Numbered from the stretch's first letter, positions 54,288 to 63,790 are shown. The stretch is 64,000 nucleotides of DNA from Streptomyces sp. CHD11 (GCF_018638295.1 NZ_JABTTS010000010.1:327618-391617); one strand, 5' to 3'. Notes: generated by a model not told the origin, from the sequence alone. Translations and numbers: made by a program.

Positions 54288-55106
54288 ATGACACGACTCT
54301 CCACCGCGGTACGCGGACTGGCCGTCACCGTCGCCGCCCTGCTCGCCGCGACCGCCGCGTCCGCCCCCGCCCGGGCGAAGCCCGAACCCAAGGCCCCCCG
54401 GGACTTCGTGGCGCTGAACAGCGTGGACCCGACGATCATCGAGGAGATCCGCTACCTCACCCCGCACAACTTCGTCGGCGGTCCCGTCGACGGCTACCGG
54501 CAGTCCCTGTGCATCCTCACCCGGCCGGCGGCCCGGGCACTCCACACCGCCCAGCGCGCACTGCTGCGCCGGGGTTACTCCCTCAAGGTGTACGACTGTT
54601 ACCGGCCGCAGCGCGCGGTGGACCACTTCGTGCGCTGGGCCAAGGACCTCGACGACCAGAGAACGAAGGCCGAGTTCTATCCGAACGTCGACAAGAGCCG
54701 CCTGTTCGCCGACGGTTACATCGCCGAGAAGTCCGGCCACAGCCGCGGTTCGACGGTGGACCTCACCCTCGTGAAGCTTCCCGCCGGACCGGCCCGGCCC
54801 GCCACGCCGCACCACCCCGGGCCGCCACTCACCCCCTGCTTCGCTCCCCAGGACGAGCGCTCTCCCGACACTTCCGTGGACATGGGGACCGGCTACGACT
54901 GTTTCGACACCCTCAGCCACACCCTCGACCCGCGCATCCGGGGAGAACAGCGCGCCAACCGGCTGCTGCTCAAGAACACCCTGGAGGGTCTCGGATTCGT
55001 GAACCTGGCCGAGGAATGGTGGCACTACACCTTCGAGCCCGAGTCCTATCCGGACACCTACTTCGACTTCCCGGTGTCCCACAGGTCGCTCGCCGGCCGC
55101 CGCTGA
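54288..55106 (+). CDS. Secreted D-Ala-D-Ala dipeptidase (VanX-like)
   Basis: A 272-aa zinc peptidase. Signal peptide at 1-30 (GLAVTVAALLAATAASAPARA). Zinc site and catalytic residues: H151 and D158 in SGHSRGSTVDLTL, E243 and H246 in EEWWHYTF. YSLKVYDCYRPQRAVDHFVRWA is the VanX/DdpX substrate-arginine segment. It cleaves D-Ala-D-Ala dipeptide or related wall peptides, outside the cytoplasm. Secreted homologues without vanHA neighbours are probably for wall turnover rather than vancomycin resistance; no vanH or vanA is present here. Confidence 0.93.
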   Translation: MTRLSTAVRGLAVTVAALLAATAASAPARAKPEPKAPRDFVALNSVDPTIIEEIRYLTPHNFVGGPVDGYRQSLCILTRPAARALHTAQRALLRRGYSLKVYDCYRPQRAVDHFVRWAKDLDDQRTKAEFYPNVDKSRLFADGYIAEKSGHSRGSTVDLTLVKLPAGPARPATPHHPGPPLTPCFAPQDERSPDTSVDMGTGYDCFDTLSHTLDPRIRGEQRANRLLLKNTLEGLGFVNLAEEWWHYTFEPESYPDTYFDFPVSHRSLAGRR

Positions 55107-55153
55107 CCGACCTGCCCAAGACGCCGCCACCGTGATCGGATACAGTCCCGCGC

Positions 55154-55690
55154 GTGTCCGAAACTCCTGCCCCGGCTCCCAACTCCGCGCCGGGCTCCCA
55201 CTGTTCGAGCTGCGGCGCCCCGTACGGGGAGGGCGTCTCCGGCTGGCCCCGCACCTGCCCGGCCTGCCGCGCCACCGCCTACCGCAACCCCCTTCCCGTC
55301 GCCGTGGCACTCCAGCCCGTGTACGACACACGGGGCACCGCCCTGGTCGTCATCACCCGGGCCATCGCCCCCGCGCGGGGCGGCACGGCCCTGCCCGGCG
55401 GCTTCATCGACCACCGGGAGGACTGGCGCCGGGCGGTCGTCCGTGAACTGCGCGAAGAGACCGGCATCGAAGCGGCGAGCCGCGACGTCCGCCTCGCCGA
55501 CGCCATGAGCTCACCCGACGGACACCTGCTGCTGTTCGGACTCCTGCCGGAACGTTCCGCGGAGGACCTGCCCTCCTTCGCCCCCACCGGCGAGACCGAG
55601 GGCCGGCACCTGCTGCGCCGCCCCGAGGAACTCGCCTTCCCCCTGCACACCGTGGCGGTACGGGCGTGGTTCGAGGGCCGCTACATCTAA
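55154..55690 (+). CDS. Nudix hydrolase with zinc ribbon
   Basis: A 178-aa protein. An N-terminal four-cysteine ribbon (CSSCGAPY, CPACRATAYRNP) precedes the Nudix domain, whose box GFIDHREDWRRAVVRELREE followed by TGI fits GX5EX7REUXEEXGU exactly. It hydrolyses a nucleoside diphosphate-linked compound; the ribbon-plus-Nudix layout recalls NADH pyrophosphatase-type proteins, but substrate is open. TACAGT at 55141-55146 is a -10 only 7 bp before the GTG, suggesting a leaderless mRNA. Confidence 0.9.
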   Translation: MSETPAPAPNSAPGSHCSSCGAPYGEGVSGWPRTCPACRATAYRNPLPVAVALQPVYDTRGTALVVITRAIAPARGGTALPGGFIDHREDWRRAVVRELREETGIEAASRDVRLADAMSSPDGHLLLFGLLPERSAEDLPSFAPTGETEGRHLLRRPEELAFPLHTVAVRAWFEGRYI

Positions 55691-58053
55691 CCCGCCTCCG
55701 ATCCGAGCCCGCGCACCCGCACCGGCCAGGACGTCTCGCCGACGCCGTCCCCGCCCTCCCGCTCGACAACGATCCGCGCGCCCGACCGACGGACCGTGAA
55801 CCGCTCGATCTCCGGTTCCTCCCACCCGTCACCCACATCCGGCACGAACAGCCCGCCCCCGGTCCGTCCCCGGGCGGGCGCCCACACCTCGAGCTCCGTA
55901 CCACCGTCCTGCCCGCGCACCGGAACAACAGCGCCACCACGCGCGAACACCGGGATCCTGCCCAGGGGTGCGTCGACCACCACCCGAGCCGGGCCCTCGT
56001 ACGCCCTGCCCGTCGCCGTGTCGTACCACCTCCCGGGCGGCAGCCGGACGGCCCGCCGGTCCACCCCCGGACCGAGCACCGGCGCCACCAGCAGACAGTC
56101 ACCGAGGAGGAAGGCGTCCTCGCAGTCGCGCAACAGACGCTCCTCCGGCGCCGACCACCACAACGGCCGCACGTAGGGGGCTCCGGTACGCCTGGCCAGG
56201 TGCGCCAGCGTCATGAAGTACGGAAACAGCCTCCGGCGTTCCACGAGCGCCGCGCGGGCGTGGCCCAGAACCTCGGCGCCGAGCTCCCACGGCTCCCCGC
56301 CGCCGGTACCGGCACACGTGCGGAACAGCGGCAGATAGGCCCCCAGCTGGAGTCGGCGCAGATACAACTCCGGAGACCTGACCCCGTCACACCCGCCGGC
56401 ATCCGGGCCCGAGTACGGGATTCCGCACAACCCCAGCCCCAGCACCAGCGCCAGTGACGCCCGCAACCCCGGCCAGCCCGCCCCCGACTCGCCCGACCAC
56501 ACGCCCGCATAGCGCTGCACACCGGCCCACCCGGAGCGCGCCAGCACGAACGGCCGCTCCCCGGGCTCCCGGGTCCGCACTCCCTCGTACGCGGCCCGGG
56601 CCATGCACAAGCCGTAGACGTTGTGCGCCTCACGGTGATCACCGCCCCGTCCGTCCAGGGCGTGCCCGGCCGACCGCGGCAGCGTCCGCTCACCGAACGC
56701 CAGGAACGAGGTCGGCTCGTCCAGCGTGTGCCAGAAGCCGGTGAACCCCCGGGCCAGCCGCTCCGCGTACAACGAACCCCACCACGCCCGCACGTCAGCC
56801 CGGGTGAAGTCCGGGAAGACGGCGTCCCCGGACCACGAGACTCCCCGGACGACCTCCCCGGCAGCCCCCCGCACGAAGGCGTCCCGGCCCACCCCGTCGT
56901 CGTGCACGGGAGTGCCGGGCATCACCGCGACGGCGGGACCGACGACCGACACCAGCCGGATCCCCTCCCGCCGCAGCTCGTCCGCGAGGACCGGCAGCTT
57001 CGGGAACCGCTCCTCGTCGACGGTGAACTCCCGCAGGGAGTCGAGGTGCCCGGCGCCCAGGTGCACGGCGTCCAGCGGCAGCCGGTGCTCACGATGGCCC
57101 CCGACCACCGTCCGCACCTCCTCCTCCCCACCGTCACCCCATCGCGCGTGGTGGTGGCCGAGCGCCCACGCGGGAGGCAGCACCGGGGCCCCGGTGAGCG
57201 ACGCCCAGGCGAACAGCACCCGCGCGGGGGTGCCCACCATCACCCAGCAGCGCAGCGGGCCGCCGTCCATCCGCAGCTCACTCGTCCCGGCCCGGTCGTG
57301 CCCGGAACCGGCCCCCTCCTCGCCCTCCCGCAGGGTCACCGCGCCGTCCCAGGAACTGTCGTGGAACACCAGATGGGTGCCCGCGTCGGCCACCACCATC
57401 TGGGCCGGCATCGTGACGGACGCAGGTCCGCCACCGCGCCGGGACGCACGGCCCGGACCGGTGTTCCACAACCGGTACACGCCGTCCCGCAGCCGGGGGC
57501 CCGTCGCGCGCCCTCCGAGACCGAAGAAGCGGGCGTCCGCCGCCACCTCCGACCGCTGCGACCACCGCGCAGTGCCGTCGCCGACCGGTTCCCACCAGCG
57601 CGGCGGCAGATCCCGCCGCAGCGACACGCCGCCGGGGGTGAGCACCTCGACCGCGCCGTGCCGTGAGACCACCACCGTCATGCGCTCGGCCACCACACGC
57701 CAGCCACCGTCCTTGTCCGGTTCCAGCGCCGCACGCGGATCCGGATCGGGGCAGCGGCCGGCCAGCGCGTACGACGGCTCGGGAGCGGCCCCGTCCCAGC
57801 CCCAGAAAACAGCCCCGTTCACCGCGACGAAGATCCGCAGGTCGGAGCGGCCGAACCTGACCAGCCCGCCCCCGGGCCCCGGCTCCACCTCCCGCACGGT
57901 CCCGGGCACCCGCGCCCGCACCGGCCCCCGCGGCGGCAGCCCTCCGGCGTCCGCCCGCCGCCTGCGCCACGCCGCCCGGACCGTACGCAACCCCTGAGCC
58001 GCCCCCGCCGGACCGACCGATCTCATCGAACGCACCAGGTCACGACCGTCCAT
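55687..58053 (-). CDS. GH31-family protein lacking canonical catalytic aspartates
   Basis: A 788-aa protein. N-terminal beta sandwich, then a GH31 barrel: PPAWALGHHHARWGDGGEEE, FPDFTRADVRAWWGSLYAER, LPRSAGHALDGRGGDHREAH, NVYGLCMARAAYEGVRTREP, RSGWAGVQRYAGVWSGESGA and WWSAPEERLLRDCEDAFLLG. Normal GH31 alpha-glucosidases read W-x-D-M-N-E-P with Asp as nucleophile; here it is WHTLDEP with Thr443. The acid/base Asp of WSGD is Glu522. Either it is inactive or it uses altered chemistry. No signal peptide. Its last 4 bp overlap the end of the Nudix gene on the other strand. ATG 58053 is preferred, with AGGGTGAG upstream. Confidence 0.88.
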   Translation of the reverse strand: MDGRDLVRSMRSVGPAGAAQGLRTVRAAWRRRRADAGGLPPRGPVRARVPGTVREVEPGPGGGLVRFGRSDLRIFVAVNGAVFWGWDGAAPEPSYALAGRCPDPDPRAALEPDKDGGWRVVAERMTVVVSRHGAVEVLTPGGVSLRRDLPPRWWEPVGDGTARWSQRSEVAADARFFGLGGRATGPRLRDGVYRLWNTGPGRASRRGGGPASVTMPAQMVVADAGTHLVFHDSSWDGAVTLREGEEGAGSGHDRAGTSELRMDGGPLRCWVMVGTPARVLFAWASLTGAPVLPPAWALGHHHARWGDGGEEEVRTVVGGHREHRLPLDAVHLGAGHLDSLREFTVDEERFPKLPVLADELRREGIRLVSVVGPAVAVMPGTPVHDDGVGRDAFVRGAAGEVVRGVSWSGDAVFPDFTRADVRAWWGSLYAERLARGFTGFWHTLDEPTSFLAFGERTLPRSAGHALDGRGGDHREAHNVYGLCMARAAYEGVRTREPGERPFVLARSGWAGVQRYAGVWSGESGAGWPGLRASLALVLGLGLCGIPYSGPDAGGCDGVRSPELYLRRLQLGAYLPLFRTCAGTGGGEPWELGAEVLGHARAALVERRRLFPYFMTLAHLARRTGAPYVRPLWWSAPEERLLRDCEDAFLLGDCLLVAPVLGPGVDRRAVRLPPGRWYDTATGRAYEGPARVVVDAPLGRIPVFARGGAVVPVRGQDGGTELEVWAPARGRTGGGLFVPDVGDGWEEPEIERFTVRRSGARIVVEREGGDGVGETSWPVRVRGLGSEAG

Positions 58054-58264
58054 GTTGCTCACCCTGTCATCGATCGCGTCCCGCGCGGGTGCCGTTCAAC
58101 TCCCGTTCATCCGTGATCGGACCACACGCTCACGACGCGGACCGTGCGGGGGTGCCCTGGTGCGCAAGTCGATCACGTGGCATCGTCCCTTCCAGCCGCG
58201 TCACGCGCACACCCCAGCCCGTGCGCGCACGACGCACACCACGCGCACAGTCCGGGAGCCCTCC

Positions 58265-60232
58265 ATGCCGACCGAGAACCCTCAGCCGCTCTGGCAGCCG
58301 GATCCGGAACGGATCGCCCAGGCGCGGATCACCGCATTCCAGACATGGGCCGCCGTACACCACGACGCCCCCGCCGAGGGCGGCTACGCCGCACTCCACC
58401 GCTGGTCGGTGGAGGAACTGGACACCTTCTGGCAAGCGGTCACGGAGTGGTTCGACGTCCGCTTCCCGACGCCGTACACGCGGGTGCTGGGCGACCGCTC
58501 CATGCCCGGTGCCCAGTGGTTCCCCGGAGCGACGCTGAACTACGCCGAGCACGCCCTGCGCGCGGCCGGGTCCCGCGCGGACGAACCGGCCCTGCTGTAC
58601 GTGGACGAGACCCACGAACCGACCTCCGTCACCTGGACCGAGCTGCGCCGCCAGGTCGGCTCCCTCGCCGCCGGACTGCGCTCCCTCGGAGTACGCCCGG
58701 GAGACCGCGTCAGCGGCTACCTGCCGAACATCCCGCAGGCGGTCGTCGCCCTCCTCGCCACCGCGGCCGTCGGCGGCGTGTGGACGTCCTGTGCCCCCGA
58801 CTTCGGAGCCCGCAGCGTCCTCGACCGCTTCCAGCAGGTCGAACCCGTCGTCCTGTTCACCGTCGACGGCTACCGCTACGGCGGCAGGGAGCACGACCGC
58901 CGGGACGTCGTCGCCGAACTGCGCGGCGAACTGCCCACCCTGCGCGCCGTCGTCCACATCCCCCTCCTCGGCACCGAGGCCCCCGAGGGCGCACTCGACT
59001 GGTCCGCACTCATCTCCGCGGACACCGAGCCGGTCTTCGAGCCGGTGCCCTTCGACCACCCGCTGTGGGTGCTCTACTCCAGCGGCACCACCGGCCTGCC
59101 CAAGGCGATCGTCCAGTCCCAGGGCGGCATCCTCGTCGAACACCTCAAGCAACTCGGGCTCCACTGCGACCTGGGCCCCGAGGACCGCTTCTTCTGGTAC
59201 ACGTCGACCGGCTGGATGATGTGGAACTTCCTCGTCTCCGGTCTCCTGACCGGAACGACGATCGTCCTGTACGACGGCAGCCCCGGCTACCCCGACACCG
59301 GGGCCCAGTGGCGGATCGCCGAACGCACCCGGGCCACCCTCTACGGCACCTCCGCCGCCTACGTCATGGCCTGCCGCAAGGCGGGCGTGCACCCCTCGCG
59401 CGACTTCGACCTCTCCACCGTCACTTGCGTCGCGACCACCGGCTCCCCCCTGCCCCCCGACGGTTTCCGCTGGCTGCACGACGAGGTCCGCGACGATCTG
59501 TGGATCGCCTCGGTCAGCGGAGGCACGGACGTGTGCTCCTGCTTCGCGGGAGCCGTACCGACCCTCCCCGTCCATGTCGGCGAGCTCCAGGCGCCCGGTC
59601 TCGGAACCGATCTGCAGTCCTGGGACCCGAGCGGCAAGCCCCTGACCGACGAGGTCGGCGAACTCGTCGTCACCAACCCGATGCCGTCCATGCCCATCCG
59701 GTTCTGGAACGACCCCGACGGCAGCCGCTACCACGACAGCTACTTCGACACCTACCCCGGCGTCTGGCGGCACGGCGACTGGATCACCATCACCTCGAGG
59801 GGCTCGGTCGTCATCCACGGCCGCTCCGACTCCACCCTCAACCGGCAGGGCGTCCGCATGGGCTCGGCCGACATCTACGAAGCCGTGGAACGACTCCCCG
59901 AGATCAGGGAATCCCTCGTCATCGGCGTCGAACAACCGGACGGCGGCTACTGGATGCCCCTGTTCGTCCACCTGGTCCCCGGCGCCACTCTGGACGAGGA
60001 CCTCCTCAAGCGCATCAAGGACACCATCCGCCGGCAGCTCTCACCGCGCCACGTCCCCGATGAGATCATCGAGGTGCCCGGGGTCCCGCACACCCTCACC
60101 GGCAAACGCATCGAGGTCCCGGTCAAGCGCCTTCTCCAGGGCACCCCCCTGGAGAAAGCGGTCAATCCCGGCTCCATCGACAACCTCGACCTGCTCGCCT
60201 TCTACGAGGACATCGCCCGCAACCGCGCCTGA
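58265..60232 (+). CDS. aacS: Acetoacetyl-CoA synthetase
   Basis: A 655-aa adenylate-forming enzyme activating acetoacetate with ATP and CoA. The N-terminus PLWQPDPERIAQARITAFQT and WFPGATLNYAEHAL are typical of the family. The AMP-binding core is LWVLYSSGTTGLPKAIVQSQ, then FFWYTSTGWMMWNFLVSGLL, and the C-terminal lid HGRSDSTLNRQGVRMGSADI and HTLTGKRIEVPVKRLLQG, whose lysine completes adenylation. Length is normal. Divergent from the GH31 gene over a 211-bp gap in which I see no distinct operator. Confidence 0.94.
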   Translation: MPTENPQPLWQPDPERIAQARITAFQTWAAVHHDAPAEGGYAALHRWSVEELDTFWQAVTEWFDVRFPTPYTRVLGDRSMPGAQWFPGATLNYAEHALRAAGSRADEPALLYVDETHEPTSVTWTELRRQVGSLAAGLRSLGVRPGDRVSGYLPNIPQAVVALLATAAVGGVWTSCAPDFGARSVLDRFQQVEPVVLFTVDGYRYGGREHDRRDVVAELRGELPTLRAVVHIPLLGTEAPEGALDWSALISADTEPVFEPVPFDHPLWVLYSSGTTGLPKAIVQSQGGILVEHLKQLGLHCDLGPEDRFFWYTSTGWMMWNFLVSGLLTGTTIVLYDGSPGYPDTGAQWRIAERTRATLYGTSAAYVMACRKAGVHPSRDFDLSTVTCVATTGSPLPPDGFRWLHDEVRDDLWIASVSGGTDVCSCFAGAVPTLPVHVGELQAPGLGTDLQSWDPSGKPLTDEVGELVVTNPMPSMPIRFWNDPDGSRYHDSYFDTYPGVWRHGDWITITSRGSVVIHGRSDSTLNRQGVRMGSADIYEAVERLPEIRESLVIGVEQPDGGYWMPLFVHLVPGATLDEDLLKRIKDTIRRQLSPRHVPDEIIEVPGVPHTLTGKRIEVPVKRLLQGTPLEKAVNPGSIDNLDLLAFYEDIARNRA

Positions 60233-60336
60233 ACCCGCCGGGTCACCCTCCGCGTACGCCCTCGTCTTCCCCTCCCCGCTGTCAGTGCCACCGATTACTG
60301 TGAGTGAGCATTGATCGACTGTGCAGAGGGGGAGAC

Positions 60337-61230
60337 ATGACGTCCACCGACCACCGGACCCTGCGACGGGTCCTGCGCCGCGAAATCACCGGCACCATCG
60401 GTCTGCTGACCGACGAGCACGACTTCCGTGCCATGCGGCGCTACCGCAGCTTCGTCTTCGACGACCACACCATCTACCTCCGGCACATGGAGGCCGTCCT
60501 CAGGACACGCGCCCTGCGGGGCAGCCACACCACCGTGGCGCTCTTCGACCCGGCGGACTACGCGGAGTACTGCGAGCGAACGGGCGTCGATCCCGACAGC
60601 CACACCAGCCGTGCCCGGTACACGGCCGAACTCGCCTCCACCGGGCCCACGGTCCCCTACGACGGCCGGCCGCTGGCCGACCTCCTGCCCAGCCTCATCG
60701 ACGAGGCCGTCCGCCAGGTGACCCGGGAGTACGCGGCCACGATCCTCGCCCGCCTCGGCGCCTGCGTCTCCTGCGGCGAGGACCTGGGCCGCGCCGCCCT
60801 CACCCGCGCATCGCACCTCCTGCGACGGATCCTCGACACGGCGCCGACCGGCGAGCTTCACCTCGTGTGCAGCGTCTTGGGACCACCCGGGACACTCGTC
60901 GCCGTCCTGCACGCCGACGACATCTGCGGCCGTCCCGAACTCGACGCGTCCGAAGCGCTCGAATTCACCACCGTCCTCGCCGTCGGCCTCGCCTCCGCGA
61001 GCCCCGGGGGACTGGTCATGCGGATCAGCGAACCAGGCGCCCCCGACCGAGTCCACGGCTGGCGGCTGCGCGCCTACGGTCTCGAACCCCTGACGGCCGG
61101 CGAGGTCTTCGACGCCTACTGCACCGACGCCGAATCCGGAGACCTCATCGCCCCGGAGTCCAACGTCGACTACTGCGAACCCCCCGACCTGGGAGAGGAG
61201 GGCGGACCGAGCCCTGCCCACGGTCACTGA
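60337..61230 (+). CDS. Hypothetical protein
   Basis: A 297-aa soluble protein with GGGGGAGAC before the ATG. Visible segments: TLRRVLRREITGTIGLLTDE, RSFVFDDHTIYLRHMEAVLR, SHTTVALFDPADYAEYCERT, ILARLGACVSCGEDLGRAAL (CxxC) and LEFTTVLAVGLASASPGGLV. The C-terminus is acidic and has VDYCEPPDLGEEGG. No membrane segment or known domain that I recognise. It converges on ptsI across a strong terminator. Confidence 0.75.
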   Translation: MTSTDHRTLRRVLRREITGTIGLLTDEHDFRAMRRYRSFVFDDHTIYLRHMEAVLRTRALRGSHTTVALFDPADYAEYCERTGVDPDSHTSRARYTAELASTGPTVPYDGRPLADLLPSLIDEAVRQVTREYAATILARLGACVSCGEDLGRAALTRASHLLRRILDTAPTGELHLVCSVLGPPGTLVAVLHADDICGRPELDASEALEFTTVLAVGLASASPGGLVMRISEPGAPDRVHGWRLRAYGLEPLTAGEVFDAYCTDAESGDLIAPESNVDYCEPPDLGEEGGPSPAHGH

Positions 61231-61240
61231 GCCGGACGCG

Positions 61241-61277
61241 CGGGCGGGGCGTTCCACCGCGTGGAACGCCCCGCCCG
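61241..61277. terminator. 17-bp perfect-stem bidirectional terminator
   Basis: CGGGCGGGGCGTTCCAC and GTGGAACGCCCCGCCCG flank CGC. It fills the gap between the hypothetical gene and ptsI, which run towards each other. Confidence 0.9.
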
Positions 61278-61296
61278 GGAACCGGCCGAGTTCCGG

Positions 61297-62967
61297 CTAC
61301 TCGCCCGACAGCACCGCCTGCGCGGCGTTACGGGCATCCTCGGCACTGTCCGCCGCCCGGGCGGCCGCCGCAGCCCGCTCGCACTGCGCCAGCGTGAACT
61401 TCGCCAGTGACGCCCGCACATACGGCAGAGACGCCGCACCCATGGAGAGAGAGGTGACCCCCAGACCCGTCAGCACACAGGCCAGCAGCGGATCGGAAGC
61501 GGCCTCACCACAGACGCCGCAGCTCTTGCCCTCGGCCTGCGCCGCCTCGGCGGCCAGCGCCACCAGGTCGAGCAGCGCGGGCTGCCAGGGGTCCTGCAAC
61601 CGGGAGACGGCGCCCACCTGACGGTCCGCGGCGAACGTGTACTGCGCGAGATCGTTCGTGCCCAGCGACAGGAACTCCACCTCCCGCAGCACCGAGCGCG
61701 CCCGCAGCGCGGCCGACGGGATCTCGACCATCACGCCGACCTTCGCCCGCAGCCCGGCCTCCCGGCACGCATCCGCGAAGGCCTTGGCGTCGGCCCGGTC
61801 CGCCACCATGGGGGCCATGACCTCCAGGTGGACGGGAAGCCCTTCCCCGGCCTTGGCCAGCGCCGTCAGCTGAGTGCGCAACACCGCCGGATGGTCCAGG
61901 AGCGTCCGCAGACCGCGCACACCCAGCGCGGGGTTCGGCTCGTCCGCCGGGGTGAGGAAGTCGAGCGGCTTGTCCGCGCCCGCGTCCAGCACCCGCACCA
62001 CGACCCGGCCCTCGGGGAACGCCTCGAGCACCTGACGGTACGCGGTGACCTGCTTCTCCTCGGAAGGAGCGTTCTCGCTGTCGTCCAGGAACAGGAACTC
62101 GGTACGGAACAGACCGACGCCCTCCGCACCCGCCTCGACCGCCGCCGCCACGTCCGACGGGCCGCCGATGTTGGCCAGCAGCGGCACCTTGTGACCGTCG
62201 GCGGTCGCACCGGGCCCGGTCGAGGCGGCCAGCGCCGCCTTGCGCCGGGCCGCCGCGGCCTCGAGCTGCGCCTTCTTCTCCTCGCTCGGGTTCAGGAAGA
62301 TCTCGCCGGTACTGCCGTCGACCGCTATCAGGGTGCCCTCGGCGAGTTCACCGGCACCCGGCAGGGCCACCACGGCGGGGACACCGAGCGCGCGGGCGAG
62401 GATCGCACTGTGGCTGGTGGGCCCGCCCTCCTCGGTGACGAAGCCGAGCACCAGAGTCGGATCGAGCAGCGCCGTGTCCGCGGGCGCCAGATCGCGTGCG
62501 ACCAGGACATACGGCTCGTCACTGTCCGGCACACCGGGCATGGGGACCCCGAGCAGCCGGGCGACGATACGGTTCCGCACATCGTCGAGGTCGGCCACGC
62601 GGCCCGCCAGATACTCGCCGGCGTTCGCCAGCAGCTCGCGGTACGAGGCGAACGCGTCGTACACCGCACGCTCGGCGGAACTGCCGACGGCGATCCGCCG
62701 CTCCACGTCGGCCAGCAGCTCGGGATCCTGGGCCATCATGGCCTGCGCCTCGAGCACGGCCTGGGCCTCGCCGCCGGCCAGGTTCCCGCGCGCCGTCAGA
62801 TCGGCCGCCACCGCTTCCACGGCCTGGCGGGCCCGGCCCTGTTCACGGGCCGCGTCCTCCGCGGGGATCTGCTTGGCGGGCGGCTCGAGCACCGCCGTAC
62901 CCATGTGCCGGACCTCGCCGATCGCCACACCGTGACTGACACCGACGCCTCGCAGCGTTGTCTCCAT
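61297..62967 (-). CDS. ptsI: PTS enzyme I (phosphoenolpyruvate-protein phosphotransferase)
   Basis: A 556-aa cytosolic enzyme that takes phosphate from PEP and passes it to HPr. The phosphorylated histidine is H186 in GGPTSHSAILARALGVPAVV. The PEP-binding barrel has GLFRTEFLFLD, GVRGLRTLLDHP, VGVMVEIPSAALRA, FLSLGTNDLAQYTFAADRQV and SCGVCGEAASDPL with the proton-donating Cys. The C-terminus carries PEP-utilisers sequence then an Ala-rich helix. It lies downstream of crr on the same strand, 76 bp apart, so the two form one transcription unit. Confidence 0.97.
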   Translation of the reverse strand: METTLRGVGVSHGVAIGEVRHMGTAVLEPPAKQIPAEDAAREQGRARQAVEAVAADLTARGNLAGGEAQAVLEAQAMMAQDPELLADVERRIAVGSSAERAVYDAFASYRELLANAGEYLAGRVADLDDVRNRIVARLLGVPMPGVPDSDEPYVLVARDLAPADTALLDPTLVLGFVTEEGGPTSHSAILARALGVPAVVALPGAGELAEGTLIAVDGSTGEIFLNPSEEKKAQLEAAAARRKAALAASTGPGATADGHKVPLLANIGGPSDVAAAVEAGAEGVGLFRTEFLFLDDSENAPSEEKQVTAYRQVLEAFPEGRVVVRVLDAGADKPLDFLTPADEPNPALGVRGLRTLLDHPAVLRTQLTALAKAGEGLPVHLEVMAPMVADRADAKAFADACREAGLRAKVGVMVEIPSAALRARSVLREVEFLSLGTNDLAQYTFAADRQVGAVSRLQDPWQPALLDLVALAAEAAQAEGKSCGVCGEAASDPLLACVLTGLGVTSLSMGAASLPYVRASLAKFTLAQCERAAAAARAADSAEDARNAAQAVLSGE

Positions 62968-63043
62968 TTCACCCGTCTCCGCTAGTGCGGCGGGACCAGC
63001 CGCCGCGTTGGTTGTCCTGGTGGCCGTCCGGGACGGCGCCCGG

Positions 63044-63493
63044 TCACTTCCAGAGGAAGAGACTGTCGCCGGCCTTCACATCGCCGCTGTCACGAAGCTC
63101 GGAGAGCGCGTCATCTGTGGCTTCGAGGGCGACGACCGGGCAGACCGGGGACTTGCCGGCGGCCTCCACGGCGACCGGGTCCCAGCGCACGATGCCCTGA
63201 CCGCGCCGCACCGTGTCGCCCTTGTTCACGAGGAGCTCGAAACCCTCGCCGTTGAGCTGCACGGTGTCGATACCGAGGTGGGTGAGCACGCCGTGCCCGC
63301 TCTCGTCGACGACGACGAAGGCGTGCGGGTGCAGTGAGACGATCACGCCGTCGACGGGGGAGACGGCCTCGGAGGGTTCCCGAGCGGGGTCGATCGCGGT
63401 CCCGGGGCCGACCATGGCCCCGGAGAAGACCGGATCGGGCACGGACGCCAGTCCGATGGCCCGCCCTGAGAGCGGGGACGTCACGGTGGTCAT
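63044..63493 (-). CDS. crr: PTS glucose-type enzyme IIA component
   Basis: A 149-aa protein that accepts phosphate from HPr and hands it to membrane IIB/IIC components; in Streptomyces it serves N-acetylglucosamine uptake. VSPVDGVIVSLHPHAFVVVD and GHGVLTHLGIDTVQLNGEGF hold H57 and the phosphorylated H72 of the EIIA-Glc fold. GGGAGGCTTCCC precedes the ATG. A DasR-type operator lies 134 bp upstream. Confidence 0.96.
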   Translation of the reverse strand: MTTVTSPLSGRAIGLASVPDPVFSGAMVGPGTAIDPAREPSEAVSPVDGVIVSLHPHAFVVVDESGHGVLTHLGIDTVQLNGEGFELLVNKGDTVRRGQGIVRWDPVAVEAAGKSPVCPVVALEATDDALSELRDSGDVKAGDSLFLWK

Positions 63494-63623
63494 GGGAAGC
63501 CTCCCAAGAAGTGGAGATCTGTACGAGCGCCGTCACTGCCTGTCTCCGGCGTGTTCTGTTCAGCAGCGTATGCCACACGTCGTACCGGTTCCGGCGGGCA
63601 GGTCCGGATCTGTGGCCTGGACA

Positions 63624-63639
63624 AGAGGTCTAGACCACC
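63624..63639. promoter_or_regulatory. DasR-type operator (dre)
   Basis: AGAGGTCTAGACCACC contains the perfect palindrome GGTCTAGACC (63627-63636) and matches the dre consensus centre. It lies between crr (leftward) and the rRNA promoters (rightward); the nearest rRNA -35 starts 14 bp downstream. DasR regulation of crr-ptsI by GlcN-6-phosphate is established in S. coelicolor. Confidence 0.9.
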
Positions 63640-63652
63640 CATGGTAATCGAT

Positions 63653-63682
63653 TTGCACGGCGTCCGCGACTCTGTGTAGAGT
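63653..63682 (+). promoter_or_regulatory. rRNA operon promoter, upstream copy
   Basis: TTGCAC (63653-63658), an 18-bp spacer and TAGAGT (63677-63682). It is strong-looking and points into the rRNA leader. Streptomyces rrn operons have several such tandem promoters. Confidence 0.7.
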
Positions 63683-63790
63683 TGTACTCCTGCTCGGGGA
63701 TGAGTGACGCGACGAGTGTCCTCGCCCGACAGCAATCCAAATCGCCAGGTCCTCTCCCGGGGGCACCTTCTGCATGTGTGCAGGACGGTG

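Noticed and set aside
54288..55106. Vancomycin-resistance locus
   Set aside because: The VanX-like protein is secreted and no vanH, vanA, vanR or vanS genes are present, so wall turnover is more likely.
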